64,000 nt of DNA from UBA685 sp049890215 (lineage in GTDB: Bacteria; Pseudomonadota; Alphaproteobacteria; Puniceispirillales; Puniceispirillaceae). The position numbers were made by a program, and so were the translations under genes. Below are positions 52,276 through 61,442 of the stretch, one piece after another. The stretch spans positions 13,482-77,481 of the forward strand of contig JBMHBX010000031.1 of NCBI GenBank assembly GCA_049890215.1. Reading direction: 5' to 3'. Positions within the stretch are counted from its first letter, which is position 1. Every line of letters starts with the position of its first letter. The notes beneath the pieces are model-generated. The model worked only from the letters and a program-made list of their open reading frames with translations, did not search any database and was not told the DNA's origin.

Positions 52276-55047
52276 ATGGCACAGCTGATAGAAACACTAA
52301 CTTCCCAGCTTCATGATTTGCGCTTGCAAGGCATGAAAATGGCTGAAATCAATCCCATCGCCGCTCTGGCAGGTGATTTATTTGATCAATTGGAAAAAGG
52401 GGATATTACCTTTCCCGAGCTTGAAGAGGTATTAGAACAGCTCTCTCATAAGCTCTGGCATCAAATGTCTGAACGCCTTGTCACCAAGACAGGGCTTGAT
52501 TCACAAGCAAGCTATGAAGACATCACGCGCTTTCTTGGCGATACAGATTGTGAGACCATGATCTATCGTGCGGTTTTTACAGCCCACCCAGTCTTTGCCC
52601 TCAGGCATGATAAGTCACAAGCCCTTTGTGAGAACGCTGTAAAATTAGCCGAATCAGGGATAGCTGCCCCCATACCCCAAAATGCATTTGACACACGCCA
52701 AACAGTCAGCCTGCAAGAAGAACATCAAGAGGCCATGTCCGCCCTTGAACATGCGCGACTTGCCATTAGTGACATTAATCGTCACATCATCACCTATAAT
52801 CGCAAAACCCATCCTGATCAGTGGCGTGATAAAATCCCTCACATGATGGGTGTTGCAACTTGGGTTGGCTATGATTTAGATGGCAGAACAGATATCACCT
52901 GGTCTCAGTCAATTGCTTTGCGGTTAAATGAAAAACGCCGGGCACTGCAGCGCTATCTTGATGCTTTATCTGCTCTGAATCTTGACGAGGTCGCGCCGAT
53001 TTGCCAGAGGCTGGAACATGAAATCAGCGCATGCGCGGCTGATTATGAAGGCTTTACGCATCTGTGTGATGATCAGGATGATTTTGCGAAACTGGCAAAT
53101 CAGCTTACAGCGCGCAAAGATAAAATGACAAAGCCTCTGGCGCTTGTAGACGAGCTTCATCAGATTGCAAAATCATGCAAAGATGACAAACAGTGCGAAG
53201 CGATTTTGATCATCGCAGCTGATATCAAGGCGCATGGCTTTGGCATGGGCGAAATTCATCTTCGCATTAATGCCGTACAATTGCGCAATGCTATGCGCAC
53301 AGTTGATGGGCGCTCACGTTCTGCCTCAGATAGCGAGATGTCTAGCCGCCTTCTTCTGGACAGATTGGCAAAACGCATTGAAACCGAAGACCCGTGGCAG
53401 ATTAATTTTGCCTCTCTTGACAAAGAAGCCGCGACAGCAAGGCGCCAATTAATGCTTGCGGCACAAATCCTAAAGCATATTGATAGCGATATGCCTATCA
53501 GATTACTGATAGCGGAATGCGAAAAACCAATCACCTTCATGTCAGCTCTTTATCTGGCTCATAAGCTTGGGATCGCTGATAAAATCGATATCTCACCACT
53601 GTTTGAGACCACTTTTGGCCTTCAACATGGTGTCCAGATGATGACACAATTATTGGCCTTTGAAACAGTGCAAGCCTATGTTCGCAAAAGAGGCAGACTT
53701 GCCATACAGGCCGGCTTTTCAGATGCCGGGCGTTTTATGGGTCAAATCGCCGCCAATCTTGCCATTGAACGTCTTCAGATAAAATTGGCAAGCCTGTGCC
53801 ATGAGGTTTTTGGCTCAGATATTGAATTGTTGATTTTCAACACACATGGTGAATCAATGGGGCGCGGTTGTGCAAGACCGACCATTGCTGACCGTCAGAA
53901 TTTTATTTTCACCCCTTTTTCGCGTCATCATGCACGCCAACTTCCCTGCCCCATTCATCACCAGTCAAGCTTTCAGGGCGGTGACGGATATCGTAATTTT
54001 GGCACAAAAGAATTGGCCTATGCCACAATGAGTTCTTTATTCATGGCAGAATTAGCGCCCGCCAGTCAGGAACACAGCACAGATCCTTTTTATCGCAATC
54101 GCGATTTTTCACTCGATTTATTTCTGTCTTTGAAAAAATGGCATGAAGATCTGTTCAAAGATCCACAATATGGACAATTGCTTGATGTCTTTGGCCCCAA
54201 TCTTCTGCCAAAGACAGGCTCACGACCTGCCAAGCGCAAATTACAAGCAGGCGCCGAGAGACTTGATCCGTCAAAAATCAGAGCCATCCCTCATAATGCG
54301 ATCTTACAGCAGCTTGGCTTTCTGGCGGTTGTGATTTCCGGCATGGGCACGGCGTCTATGAATGACAATGACCGCTTTGTTGAGTTACATGACAGCTCAC
54401 CGCGCCTACAGCAAATTCTGTCTCATGTTACTGAGGCAAAACAGCTAGGCTCTTTGAACACCATGCTTGCCTATGGCAGATTGATGGATAACGGGTTTTG
54501 GATAGATAAAGCCTATCACGGCACCTTGCAGAAAAATCAGCGCGCTTTGCGGCAAATCGCTCATTTTCTGCGCTCAAGCACCTCTGCCATAGCGGTTCGT
54601 CAAACAGTGTGGAAATTACGCGAAGATTTAATTGATCTCTATCGTATCACTGGCCAGCTAACAGGCTCGGTACGCACTACAGGATTTGACAGAACAGAGA
54701 TAGACTTACTCCAATCTATCAGAGTGGCCCTTATCACACAGCAAATCGTTCAGGTATTTCAGGTGCCTCGTTTTACAGAATCCAATCAACATAGTCAGAC
54801 AGACTTATTTGATGCAGCGATGCGACTTGATTTCGCAATGATAGAAGAGATTGTGCGTGCGGAATTTCCGGCAGATCCGCCTCATGCCACACAAGCAAAT
54901 TTCGAAGAAACTGAAACCTATGGGGATGAGATACCCTCAAGCTATGGCAGCCTGTCAGGTCATATGACTGAGACTCTGGCCCGCAACAAAAAGATGATCC
55001 ACAAAATCTCACAGATGATTTCAGCGCATTATGGCGCTCATGGCTAG
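52276..55047 (+). CDS. Phosphoenolpyruvate carboxylase family protein, divergent
   Basis: A 923-residue protein of PEPC length and architecture. The first motif is TAHPVFALR (His104), and the second is GYDLDGRTD (about 198-206) where the family has GGDRDGNP. The third, HGESMGRGCARP (524-535), replaces the usual HGRGGxxGRGG, with Glu526 in place of the first Arg. The EQGE region reads SFQGGDGYRNFGTK, and the C-terminus ends YGAHG, not the allosteric xNTG. The frame is intact. It may be a carboxylase with altered active site, or a protein that no longer carboxylates PEP. It is transcribed alone after a terminator. Confidence 0.8.
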   Translation: MAQLIETLTSQLHDLRLQGMKMAEINPIAALAGDLFDQLEKGDITFPELEEVLEQLSHKLWHQMSERLVTKTGLDSQASYEDITRFLGDTDCETMIYRAVFTAHPVFALRHDKSQALCENAVKLAESGIAAPIPQNAFDTRQTVSLQEEHQEAMSALEHARLAISDINRHIITYNRKTHPDQWRDKIPHMMGVATWVGYDLDGRTDITWSQSIALRLNEKRRALQRYLDALSALNLDEVAPICQRLEHEISACAADYEGFTHLCDDQDDFAKLANQLTARKDKMTKPLALVDELHQIAKSCKDDKQCEAILIIAADIKAHGFGMGEIHLRINAVQLRNAMRTVDGRSRSASDSEMSSRLLLDRLAKRIETEDPWQINFASLDKEAATARRQLMLAAQILKHIDSDMPIRLLIAECEKPITFMSALYLAHKLGIADKIDISPLFETTFGLQHGVQMMTQLLAFETVQAYVRKRGRLAIQAGFSDAGRFMGQIAANLAIERLQIKLASLCHEVFGSDIELLIFNTHGESMGRGCARPTIADRQNFIFTPFSRHHARQLPCPIHHQSSFQGGDGYRNFGTKELAYATMSSLFMAELAPASQEHSTDPFYRNRDFSLDLFLSLKKWHEDLFKDPQYGQLLDVFGPNLLPKTGSRPAKRKLQAGAERLDPSKIRAIPHNAILQQLGFLAVVISGMGTASMNDNDRFVELHDSSPRLQQILSHVTEAKQLGSLNTMLAYGRLMDNGFWIDKAYHGTLQKNQRALRQIAHFLRSSTSAIAVRQTVWKLREDLIDLYRITGQLTGSVRTTGFDRTEIDLLQSIRVALITQQIVQVFQVPRFTESNQHSQTDLFDAAMRLDFAMIEEIVRAEFPADPPHATQANFEETETYGDEIPSSYGSLSGHMTETLARNKKMIHKISQMISAHYGAHG

Positions 55048-55247
55048 CGCACCCACCGGGCAAGCGTCACAGGCCCATGCTCAGCGCATGCCTCTTTGCG
55101 AACAATTGGCCTGTCATTATGCTTACTTAAAGCTGAGATCAAAGACATATATTCAGCCATAGTCACCTCAAGTCTGGTTGCACCCGATGGGGGCGGTGTT
55201 CTTGATAGCTTTTGTGCGTTCTGATACTGATGATCATGGTCCTGCAT
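55044..55247 (-). CDS. Small hypothetical protein, convergent with the PEPC-like gene
   Basis: A 67-residue open frame with no motif I recognise and no membrane segment; it ends four bases inside the convergent PEPC-like gene. The start region has an AAGG about ten bases before the ATG. It fills an otherwise empty gap, and such overlapping convergent ends are common in this genome, but a chance frame is quite possible. Confidence 0.4.
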   Translation of the reverse strand: MQDHDHQYQNAQKLSRTPPPSGATRLEVTMAEYMSLISALSKHNDRPIVRKEACAEHGPVTLARWVR

Positions 55248-55414
55248 TGTGCGTGCCTTTTTCGTGTCTTTATCTTCACTCTGCCTCTATGGTCACGAAT
55301 AATGCGCTGATATGCTGATTTCATGACCGGATTATGGTCACTTTGTGGCAAGCCACCTGCCATGTATAATGGCGGGCATATGAACAGACCAACAACGAAT
55401 AAAGGTTCCTCATT

Positions 55415-56338
55415 TTGATATCAGCGCTACCTGTTTTATTCTCCGTGATGTGTGTCTTATGTTTGGGACAGATATTATCACGCACGATTTTGACAGATGG
55501 TGCTTTCTGGCAAGGTATCTCAAAGCTTAGCTATTGGGTTCTGTTTCCGGCGCTTTTATTTCAAACAATCGCGCAATCTGATTTTACGAATATGCCTGTC
55601 AATGCCATGATCTTTGTCTTGCTGATTGGCCTGTTTGGTGTCATGGCGGTGATTTGGCTTATCGCCATCCCTCTTAAGATGAACAGGGCTGATTTATCAT
55701 CGCTTCTTCAAGGTGCCTTTCGCCATAACGGCTTTATGGCATTGGCCATTATTGCCGGCCTGTTTGGTCAGGCAGGCGTAGAGATAGGCACATTATGTCT
55801 TGCCGTCTTGGTGCCGCCATCCAATGTTATGTCAGTGGTTGTGATGATTATGCTAAATCGTCAGTCAGACAAAGTCAGCACAAAGCGCCTTCTGGCCAAA
55901 GAGATAGCGCGCAATCCTTTGATCATTGCGATCATTGCCGGTCTGATTGCCAAATTTTTACCCTTTCACATGCCGCAGCCAATTTATGAGACCACTGCCT
56001 TATTGGGGCGCGGTGCCTTGCCTGCTTTGCTTCTGGCGGTGGGTGCAGGTGTCAAATTCACAAGCGATATCAAAAATGACCTGATACCGCTTGGCTTGGC
56101 GTTGGCGGCCAAGACCATCATCTTCCCTGCCATTCTTGTCATCACGGCGTTATTTTTTGGCATTCGCGGCCTTGAGCTGTCTATCATTGCCATCTTTGGC
56201 GTTATGCCAACAGCGGTATCAAGCTATGCGCTTGCCAAAGAATTAGGCGGAAACGATACCCTAATGGCAGAAATTATCTCATTTCAGACGCTTATTTCAC
56301 TGCCTGCCATGCTTATATGGCTTTTTATTCTCAGCTAA
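55415..56338 (+). CDS. AEC-family transporter (auxin efflux carrier type)
   Basis: A 307-residue membrane protein with about ten helices and the AEC pattern of two five-helix halves, including FRHNGFMALAIIAGLFGQ and the C-terminal VMPTAVSSYALAKELGGN. Bacterial members carry malate, malonate or other small carboxylates. The start is TTG 55415 (nine bases after AAAGG); the first ATG in frame would remove part of helix 1. The DmdA-type gene follows after 62 bases. Confidence 0.85.
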   Translation: MISALPVLFSVMCVLCLGQILSRTILTDGAFWQGISKLSYWVLFPALLFQTIAQSDFTNMPVNAMIFVLLIGLFGVMAVIWLIAIPLKMNRADLSSLLQGAFRHNGFMALAIIAGLFGQAGVEIGTLCLAVLVPPSNVMSVVVMIMLNRQSDKVSTKRLLAKEIARNPLIIAIIAGLIAKFLPFHMPQPIYETTALLGRGALPALLLAVGAGVKFTSDIKNDLIPLGLALAAKTIIFPAILVITALFFGIRGLELSIIAIFGVMPTAVSSYALAKELGGNDTLMAEIISFQTLISLPAMLIWLFILS

Positions 56339-56400
56339 TAATTGCCACTTTACACATTATCACAAAGCGCTATATCTCTCACCATGACAGGAGGATAGCG

Positions 56401-57561
56401 ATGACCACAGATACGACTTTTGCACCGGACGACTTTGGATTTGGCACCCAGATCCGCAAATCTCCTTTTTTTGATGCAACAGTCAAATGGGGCGCAAAGG
56501 GATTTTCTGTCTATAATCATATGTACATACCGCGTGATTTTGGCGACCCGGAACAGAATTTCTGGAATCTTGTCAATACAGCGATATTATGTGATGTGGC
56601 GGTTGAACGTCAGGTTGAAATCACCGGCCCGGATGCCAGCCAGTTTGTCCAGCTTCTAACCCCGCGTGATTTATCTAACCTGTCAGTCGGGCAGTGCAAA
56701 TATATCCTTATCACCAATGCCGCAGGCGGCATTATCAACGATCCTGTCCTGTTGAGACTAGAGGAAAATCGTTACTGGATATCTCTGGCAGACAGTGATG
56801 TGCTGTTATGGGCGCAAGGTGTTGCCACCCATGCAAATCTGGATGTTCATATCACTGAACCAGATGCCTCTCCCCTGCAATTGCAAGGCCCCAACTCAGG
56901 CAAGATTATGAAAGTCTTATTTGGTGAAGAGATTGGTGATTTGAAATATTACTGGTTGCGTCACCTCACTCTCGATGGCATGGAGCTTGTCGTCTCACGC
57001 ACAGGCTGGTCAAGCGAATTAGGATATGAGATTTATCTGCAGGATAGCAGCCGTGGCAGTGAATTATGGGAACGCATCATGTCAGCAGGCGCCCCCTTTG
57101 GCCTGAAGCCGGGGCACACCTCATCTATCAGACGAATTGAAGGTGGGATGTTATCTTATCATGCTGATATGGATCTTAAGACAAATCCATTTGAATTGGG
57201 CTTGGATCGTCTTGTAAATCTTGATGTTGATCATGACTTTATCGGCAAACAAGCATTACAAAAAATCAAAGAAGACGGCATCACACGCAAGCAGGTTGGC
57301 CTCATCATAGACTGCCCGCCCCTCAAAGGGCCAAACACCATTTTCTGGCCGGTCACAATTGACGGACAGGTTATTGGCAAAGTCACATCAGCGGTCTATT
57401 CCCCGCGCCTTGAAAAAACCATTGCGCTTGCGATGGTCTCTCTTGAACATAACGCTGCAGACACAAAAGTCTGTGTTCACATCAGGGACATCACCTATCA
57501 GGCTGTGATATGCCAAACACCGTTTTTTGACCCGAAAAAACAAATTACCAAAGCAGGTTAG
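56401..57561 (+). CDS. dmdA: DMSP demethylase DmdA-type protein (GcvT fold)
   Basis: A 386-residue folate-binding protein of the glycine-cleavage T superfamily. It differs from GcvT and matches what I recall of DmdA: SPFFDATVKWGAKGFSVYNH at the N-terminus, LLTPRDLSNLSVGQCKYILI, SRTGWSSELGYEIYL and the PGHTSSIRRIEGGMLSYHAD region. DmdA transfers a methyl group from dimethylsulfoniopropionate to tetrahydrofolate, yielding methylmercaptopropionate. AGGAGG precedes the ATG at 56401. A related DmdA-like demethylase on another substrate cannot be excluded. The AEC carrier upstream could import the substrate. Confidence 0.72.
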   Translation: MTTDTTFAPDDFGFGTQIRKSPFFDATVKWGAKGFSVYNHMYIPRDFGDPEQNFWNLVNTAILCDVAVERQVEITGPDASQFVQLLTPRDLSNLSVGQCKYILITNAAGGIINDPVLLRLEENRYWISLADSDVLLWAQGVATHANLDVHITEPDASPLQLQGPNSGKIMKVLFGEEIGDLKYYWLRHLTLDGMELVVSRTGWSSELGYEIYLQDSSRGSELWERIMSAGAPFGLKPGHTSSIRRIEGGMLSYHADMDLKTNPFELGLDRLVNLDVDHDFIGKQALQKIKEDGITRKQVGLIIDCPPLKGPNTIFWPVTIDGQVIGKVTSAVYSPRLEKTIALAMVSLEHNAADTKVCVHIRDITYQAVICQTPFFDPKKQITKAG

Positions 57562-57615
57562 GTGATAAAGGTCTGTTTGTTCACTGCCTAATTAACCGCC
57601 ACAAGGATGGTCATT

Positions 57616-58056
57616 ATGTCAGCCCTCGCAAGCTATATGACCTTATTCTTATCTGCGTTTCTGGCAGCCACCATCATACCTGCCCAGTCAGAATTGGCTT
57701 TGGCAGGCCTTATCTATCAGGGCAAACATCCTGCCCTTTTGTTGTTCCTCATCGCAAGCCTTGGTAATATTCTTGGGTCTGTTGTGAATTGGGGGATTGG
57801 CTCTGTCATGGCCCATTATGGCCGAAAGGCGCCCGGATTTATTGCCAAACAAAGGCTGGAATCAGCCACAAGATGGTTTAACAAATACGGAAAATGGAGC
57901 TTGCTTCTAAGCTGGGTGCCCATCATTGGAGATCCCCTCACTCTGGCCGCAGGTCTGTTACGCACCCCTTTTATGACATTTTTATTATTGGTCAGCATTG
58001 CCAAAATGGCACGCTATGGTGTGATCATCTATGGCGTGATACTGATATCCGGCTAG
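57616..58056 (+). CDS. YqaA-family membrane protein
   Basis: A 146-residue protein with about four hydrophobic segments, resembling the short YqaA branch of the SNARE-associated/DedA superfamily (VVNWGIGSVMAHYGRKAPGF and SWVPIIGDPLTLAAGLLRTP). The function is unknown. ATG 57607 overlaps the AAGGA; ATG 57616 has it eight bases upstream, so I use 57616. Its stop overlaps the convergent STAS gene. Confidence 0.82.
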   Translation: MSALASYMTLFLSAFLAATIIPAQSELALAGLIYQGKHPALLLFLIASLGNILGSVVNWGIGSVMAHYGRKAPGFIAKQRLESATRWFNKYGKWSLLLSWVPIIGDPLTLAAGLLRTPFMTFLLLVSIAKMARYGVIIYGVILISG

Positions 58057-58346
58057 TCGATTTGAAACAGGCTATCAAATTTCAATGTTTGCAAAACATG
58101 GATAAGAGCTGGCGAAGGCTTATGCAACCGCAATTGCCCGCCCCCTGCTTTCAATGTTTTATAGGCCAGAATCAAACAAGCAATACCTGATGAGTCGATA
58201 TAGGCAAGGTCAGCGCTTTCCACGATCAGATCTTTTTTGGCATCTAATTTGGTCAAAGCCACTTTTAACTCTGGCGTATTATGGATTGTAACATCACCTG
58301 ATAAAATCAGATATGTTGCCTCCTCGCCACTGCGCACTTCAAACAT
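58053..58346 (-). CDS. STAS-domain anti-sigma factor antagonist
   Basis: A 97-residue SpoIIAA/RsbV-like protein. The phosphorylation-site loop YIDSSGIACLILAYK is at about 49-63, with Ser52 in the position phosphorylated in SpoIIAA. Such proteins release sigma factors from anti-sigma kinases when dephosphorylated. No kinase is adjacent, but a SpoIIE-type phosphatase lies 4.5 kb downstream (62827-63957). Confidence 0.88.
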   Translation of the reverse strand: MFEVRSGEEATYLILSGDVTIHNTPELKVALTKLDAKKDLIVESADLAYIDSSGIACLILAYKTLKAGGGQLRLHKPSPALIHVLQTLKFDSLFQID

Positions 58347-58462
58347 ATAAACACTCTAATAAAGACGACACTAAACCTGCCCCTGTTATGGCCTATTTGG
58401 ACAAATACTGGCAAGCCAATAATGCTTCTGCAATCATCAGCTTTATTCACAACGCAGAATTG

Positions 58463-59242
58463 TTATTGCAACTGCCTTTGAATTTCCTTCAGCCGTGAGG
58501 ATTGTTCTGCTTTGATACGCCGGTCAATTTCTTCTGGCGTGATATCCTGAGATTTCGCTGTTTCAACCAAATCTGTGATTTCATCAATATTGATATTCCG
58601 GCTAAGCTCCTGCAAAGCAGAGCTGGCAGCCGATAATGATGGTGTATCAAACCCCAGCTCATCATTCAAAGACTGAAAGCTAATGCCGCCAATAAAGGTC
58701 TCAGCCACCCCATTTTGGGCAATAGATATAGATAAATTCTGCGTACGCGCCTCAAGAAATGACAGATAATAAGGATAGCTGACCAGATGGATAGGACGCA
58801 TCACTCTGACCCAAACAGAATCGCCCACAAATTGTGCTGTTTTGGCAGGTATCGCTGTATAAATCAGGAAAAAGGCGAGTGTTGCCGCGATATTCTGGCC
58901 GATGAAACCAACCACAGAACCACCGATTTTATCCCCTAAATCAAGCTGTTCTGCCTTCATTATTTTTAACATCAGCCTTGTGCCAAAAAACACCGCACCT
59001 GAAAACCCGACCAGCGCAATGATACCGCTAAAGGCCCCTATGCCGCCAAGCGCAGCGGTTGTCCCGTCACCTGAATTGGCAAAGATATCAGCCACAAAGC
59101 CTGTGATGAAATCATAAAAATACACAAATAAAAACATGGGCACATAGCTTGCCAGCAATAAAATCACACTGGCATAAGCGCCGCGAAAATACCCCAAAAC
59201 AGCGCCCGTCAAAAAAAAGCCAAGCAACGCCATATCAAACAT
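58463..59242 (-). CDS. CvpA family protein
   Basis: A 259-residue protein with four N-terminal membrane helices (about 1-130) in the CvpA pattern, VGFIGQNIAATLAFFLIYTA, and a charged C-terminal tail with coiled-coil potential (DEITDLVETAKSQDITPEEI). CvpA proteins are linked to envelope homeostasis, and the molecular role is unclear. The gene lies 116 bases upstream of the STAS gene on the same strand. Confidence 0.8.
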   Translation of the reverse strand: MFDMALLGFFLTGAVLGYFRGAYASVILLLASYVPMFLFVYFYDFITGFVADIFANSGDGTTAALGGIGAFSGIIALVGFSGAVFFGTRLMLKIMKAEQLDLGDKIGGSVVGFIGQNIAATLAFFLIYTAIPAKTAQFVGDSVWVRVMRPIHLVSYPYYLSFLEARTQNLSISIAQNGVAETFIGGISFQSLNDELGFDTPSLSAASSALQELSRNINIDEITDLVETAKSQDITPEEIDRRIKAEQSSRLKEIQRQLQ

Positions 59243-59431
59243 ATCAAATTGCCTTAAAACTTTTTCTCATCACGCATTATGCATAACATTCAAAGACCAG
59301 AAATGACAGCCGCTTTTGCCATTATCACCCCCCTTTTCACGGCCCTATCATCACAAAGCAGCATTTGACCTATCTGCCATAGGAATAGTAGCTTTGATAA
59401 AAGCGACATAGCGATGATGAGGACGCGAACT

Positions 59432-59857
59432 GTGAGTTTGGTTATCACCTTAAAATTCTTTCACTATCTGGCATTATTTCTGGCAGGCGGCCTTGGTGTT
59501 GCAAATGGCATGCTTGCCTCTGCCCATGCCAAAGCAGCCACACCGCCTGCCCCGCCGGTACAACAGACAATGATGCGCCTGGCACGCCTTGGCCTTGTGG
59601 CTCTTTTACTGATTTGGGTGACCGGCCTTGGGCTTTATCATGCCCTATATCAGGACATGCCACTCAGCCTTGCTTTTGGTGCAAAATTATTAGGCGCAAG
59701 CCTTTTACTTGGGACGGTCTGCATGGTTAACATCCATTTATCGCAAAGCCGCAAAGCCAACAGGCCGCCAAATCAAACATTTATAAGACGGCTTACCATG
59801 ATCTCACGTGGCGCGCTTATTCTGGTACTTTTTTGCATTGCCATTGTCACAACATAA
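59432..59857 (+). CDS. Hypothetical membrane protein, four TM segments
   Basis: A 141-residue protein with four hydrophobic segments (near 10-30, 50-70, 78-98 and 120-140) that I do not recognise. GTG 59432 has TGAGGA (59418-59423) eight bases upstream, so I prefer it over ATG 59414, which has no such signal. The gene is followed by a DCC-family protein 74 bases on. Confidence 0.65.
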   Translation: MSLVITLKFFHYLALFLAGGLGVANGMLASAHAKAATPPAPPVQQTMMRLARLGLVALLLIWVTGLGLYHALYQDMPLSLAFGAKLLGASLLLGTVCMVNIHLSQSRKANRPPNQTFIRRLTMISRGALILVLFCIAIVTT

Positions 59858-59931
59858 ATCTCTGCCTGCCCAACACTCTCTATGGATTTTTTCATAAAAC
59901 GCCCTAGCTCAGAACGCATAAGGGATTTGAT

Positions 59932-60315
59932 ATGATCACAGTCTATTTTGATGGCAAATGCGGTTTATGCAGTAAAGAGATTCGCTATTATCAAAAAATC
60001 GCACCAGACGGTGTGTTTATCTGGCATGATATCGCAACCTCTCCTGCGCCTCTAGCCACGCATGGCATTTCGCAAGAGGCCGCATTGCGCCGTCTTCATG
60101 CCACAGACAACCAGGACACCTTACATATTGGCGTCAATGCGTTTATCTTAATCTGGCAACAATTAAGATGGTGGTCACTTCTTGCCTTTTTTGTGCGTCT
60201 GCCACTCATAAGGCACCTTGCCTCTATAGGCTATAATTGGTTTGCAGATTACCGCTTTACCAAATTACCTCATTGCCAGATTTTTTTAGATAAGAACAAC
60301 CCCCCATCACCCTAG
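59932..60315 (+). CDS. DCC-family thiol oxidoreductase (DUF393)
   Basis: A 127-residue protein with the N-terminal DxxCxxC signature YFDGKCGLCSKE (Cys11, Cys14) and the family C-terminal half LPLIRHLASIGYNWFADYRF. DCC proteins are predicted thiol-disulfide oxidoreductases. Its stop lies within a 15-bp inverted repeat (ATCACC-CTA-GGTGAT, 60305-60319). Confidence 0.85.
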   Translation: MITVYFDGKCGLCSKEIRYYQKIAPDGVFIWHDIATSPAPLATHGISQEAALRRLHATDNQDTLHIGVNAFILIWQQLRWWSLLAFFVRLPLIRHLASIGYNWFADYRFTKLPHCQIFLDKNNPPSP

Positions 60316-60327
60316 GTGATAACACCT

Positions 60328-60864
60328 ATGAAGCGCATTGCATTTCTGCGCTCTGTTAGTATGCTGTCAGGCATGGAAATTCATAATTTTGCCCCGGAAC
60401 ATTATCCTGCTATTCAGGCCATCTATCAGCAAGGTATAGACTATGGCCATGCCACCTTTGAGCAGTCAGTTAAATCATATGAGGCCTGGAACAAATCATT
60501 TCTGCCGCATTGCAGGCTTGTTGCCACTGATAATGAACAAGTCATAGGATGGGCCGCCCTGTCTGCAACATCCGCAAGACCCGTCTATGCCGGCGTCACA
60601 GAGCTTAGTATCTATATCGCAGATAATGCCAGAGGCAAGGGTGTCGGCAATGCCTTGATGGAAGCGATCATATTGCAATCTGAACAAGCCGGAATCTGGA
60701 CCTTGCAATCATCTATATTTCCGGAAAATCTGGCAAGCCTTGCGTTACATACAAAGCATGGCTTTGTCGAAGTAGGATTAAGAGAAAAAATAGGCCAGAT
60801 GAACGGATGGTGGCGTGATGTTATCTTGCTTGAAAGACGCAGCCCTGTGGTTGGCCAAACTTAA
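60328..60864 (+). CDS. GNAT N-acetyltransferase (phosphinothricin-acetyltransferase-like)
   Basis: A 178-residue acetyltransferase. It has the acetyl-CoA loop IADNARGKGVGNALMEAI, the AIYQQGIDYGHATFE region typical of PAT proteins, and the C-terminal FVEVGLREKIGQMNGWWRDV. It could acetylate an amino acid or an amino-acid-like antimetabolite; the substrate is unknown. ATG 60328 is eight bases after AGGTGA; ATG 60373 matches the usual PAT start and is an alternative. Confidence 0.85.
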   Translation: MKRIAFLRSVSMLSGMEIHNFAPEHYPAIQAIYQQGIDYGHATFEQSVKSYEAWNKSFLPHCRLVATDNEQVIGWAALSATSARPVYAGVTELSIYIADNARGKGVGNALMEAIILQSEQAGIWTLQSSIFPENLASLALHTKHGFVEVGLREKIGQMNGWWRDVILLERRSPVVGQT

Positions 60865-60894
60865 TCTTGGGGGCCTAAATTTGATAGCTCACCC

Positions 60895-61341
60895 CTAATG
60901 ACAGGCTTTCCCCAAAGCTTTCAGGCGCCAATAATTATAAGGCAAAGGCGTAATATAGCCTGCAAATAACATAAATGGAATAACCCACCAGGTCAGAACC
61001 GCCCCGCCTGTCAGCACCACATCTGTAATATTCATTGCCGCCTCCATAGAAATCATGGAAATCAAAGACATGCCAATCGCTGTTTTGAAGGCAAGTTTCA
61101 ACGCCATCTGGCGCGATAATATTACTGTCTCAAGTGCAATAGAGGTCATCAGACCATTGAAAATCGCCAATGACATAATGGCCAAAACAGGCCAGTCAAT
61201 CTCCATAATCTGAAAATAGGCAATGGTGCCAAAATCGCCAATCGAACAGCCAATCAAACACCACATGGTGTTATAACTTGCTGTGCGCCATGTATGGCGG
61301 CACCGCCAGTTAATGTTCAGATGTTCTGCCGTAAGCGCCAT
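60895..61341 (-). CDS. DUF4396-type membrane protein
   Basis: A 148-residue membrane protein with about four helices and two conserved-looking ends: an early GCSIGDFGTIAYFQIM and a C-terminal PLPYNYWRLKALGKACH, where the Cys-His end resembles metal-binding DUF4396 proteins. A central SLISMISMEAAMNITD adds Glu and Met residues in the membrane, which could also bind a metal. The function is unknown. The stop is 30 bases from the convergent GNAT gene. Confidence 0.75.
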   Translation of the reverse strand: MALTAEHLNINWRCRHTWRTASYNTMWCLIGCSIGDFGTIAYFQIMEIDWPVLAIMSLAIFNGLMTSIALETVILSRQMALKLAFKTAIGMSLISMISMEAAMNITDVVLTGGAVLTWWVIPFMLFAGYITPLPYNYWRLKALGKACH

Positions 61342-61442
61342 ATTGACCTCTGCATTTCAGCTTATTAGGGTAATGCCAAAGCAACAAAATCAAGCGTGCA
61401 TTTTATCATAAAGACCATCTTTTTGCAAAGGGATGATAACAG

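Noticed and set aside
52276..55047. PEPC-like gene as a pseudogene
   Set aside because: The frame is intact over 923 codons with a normal family length, so altered function is more likely than decay.
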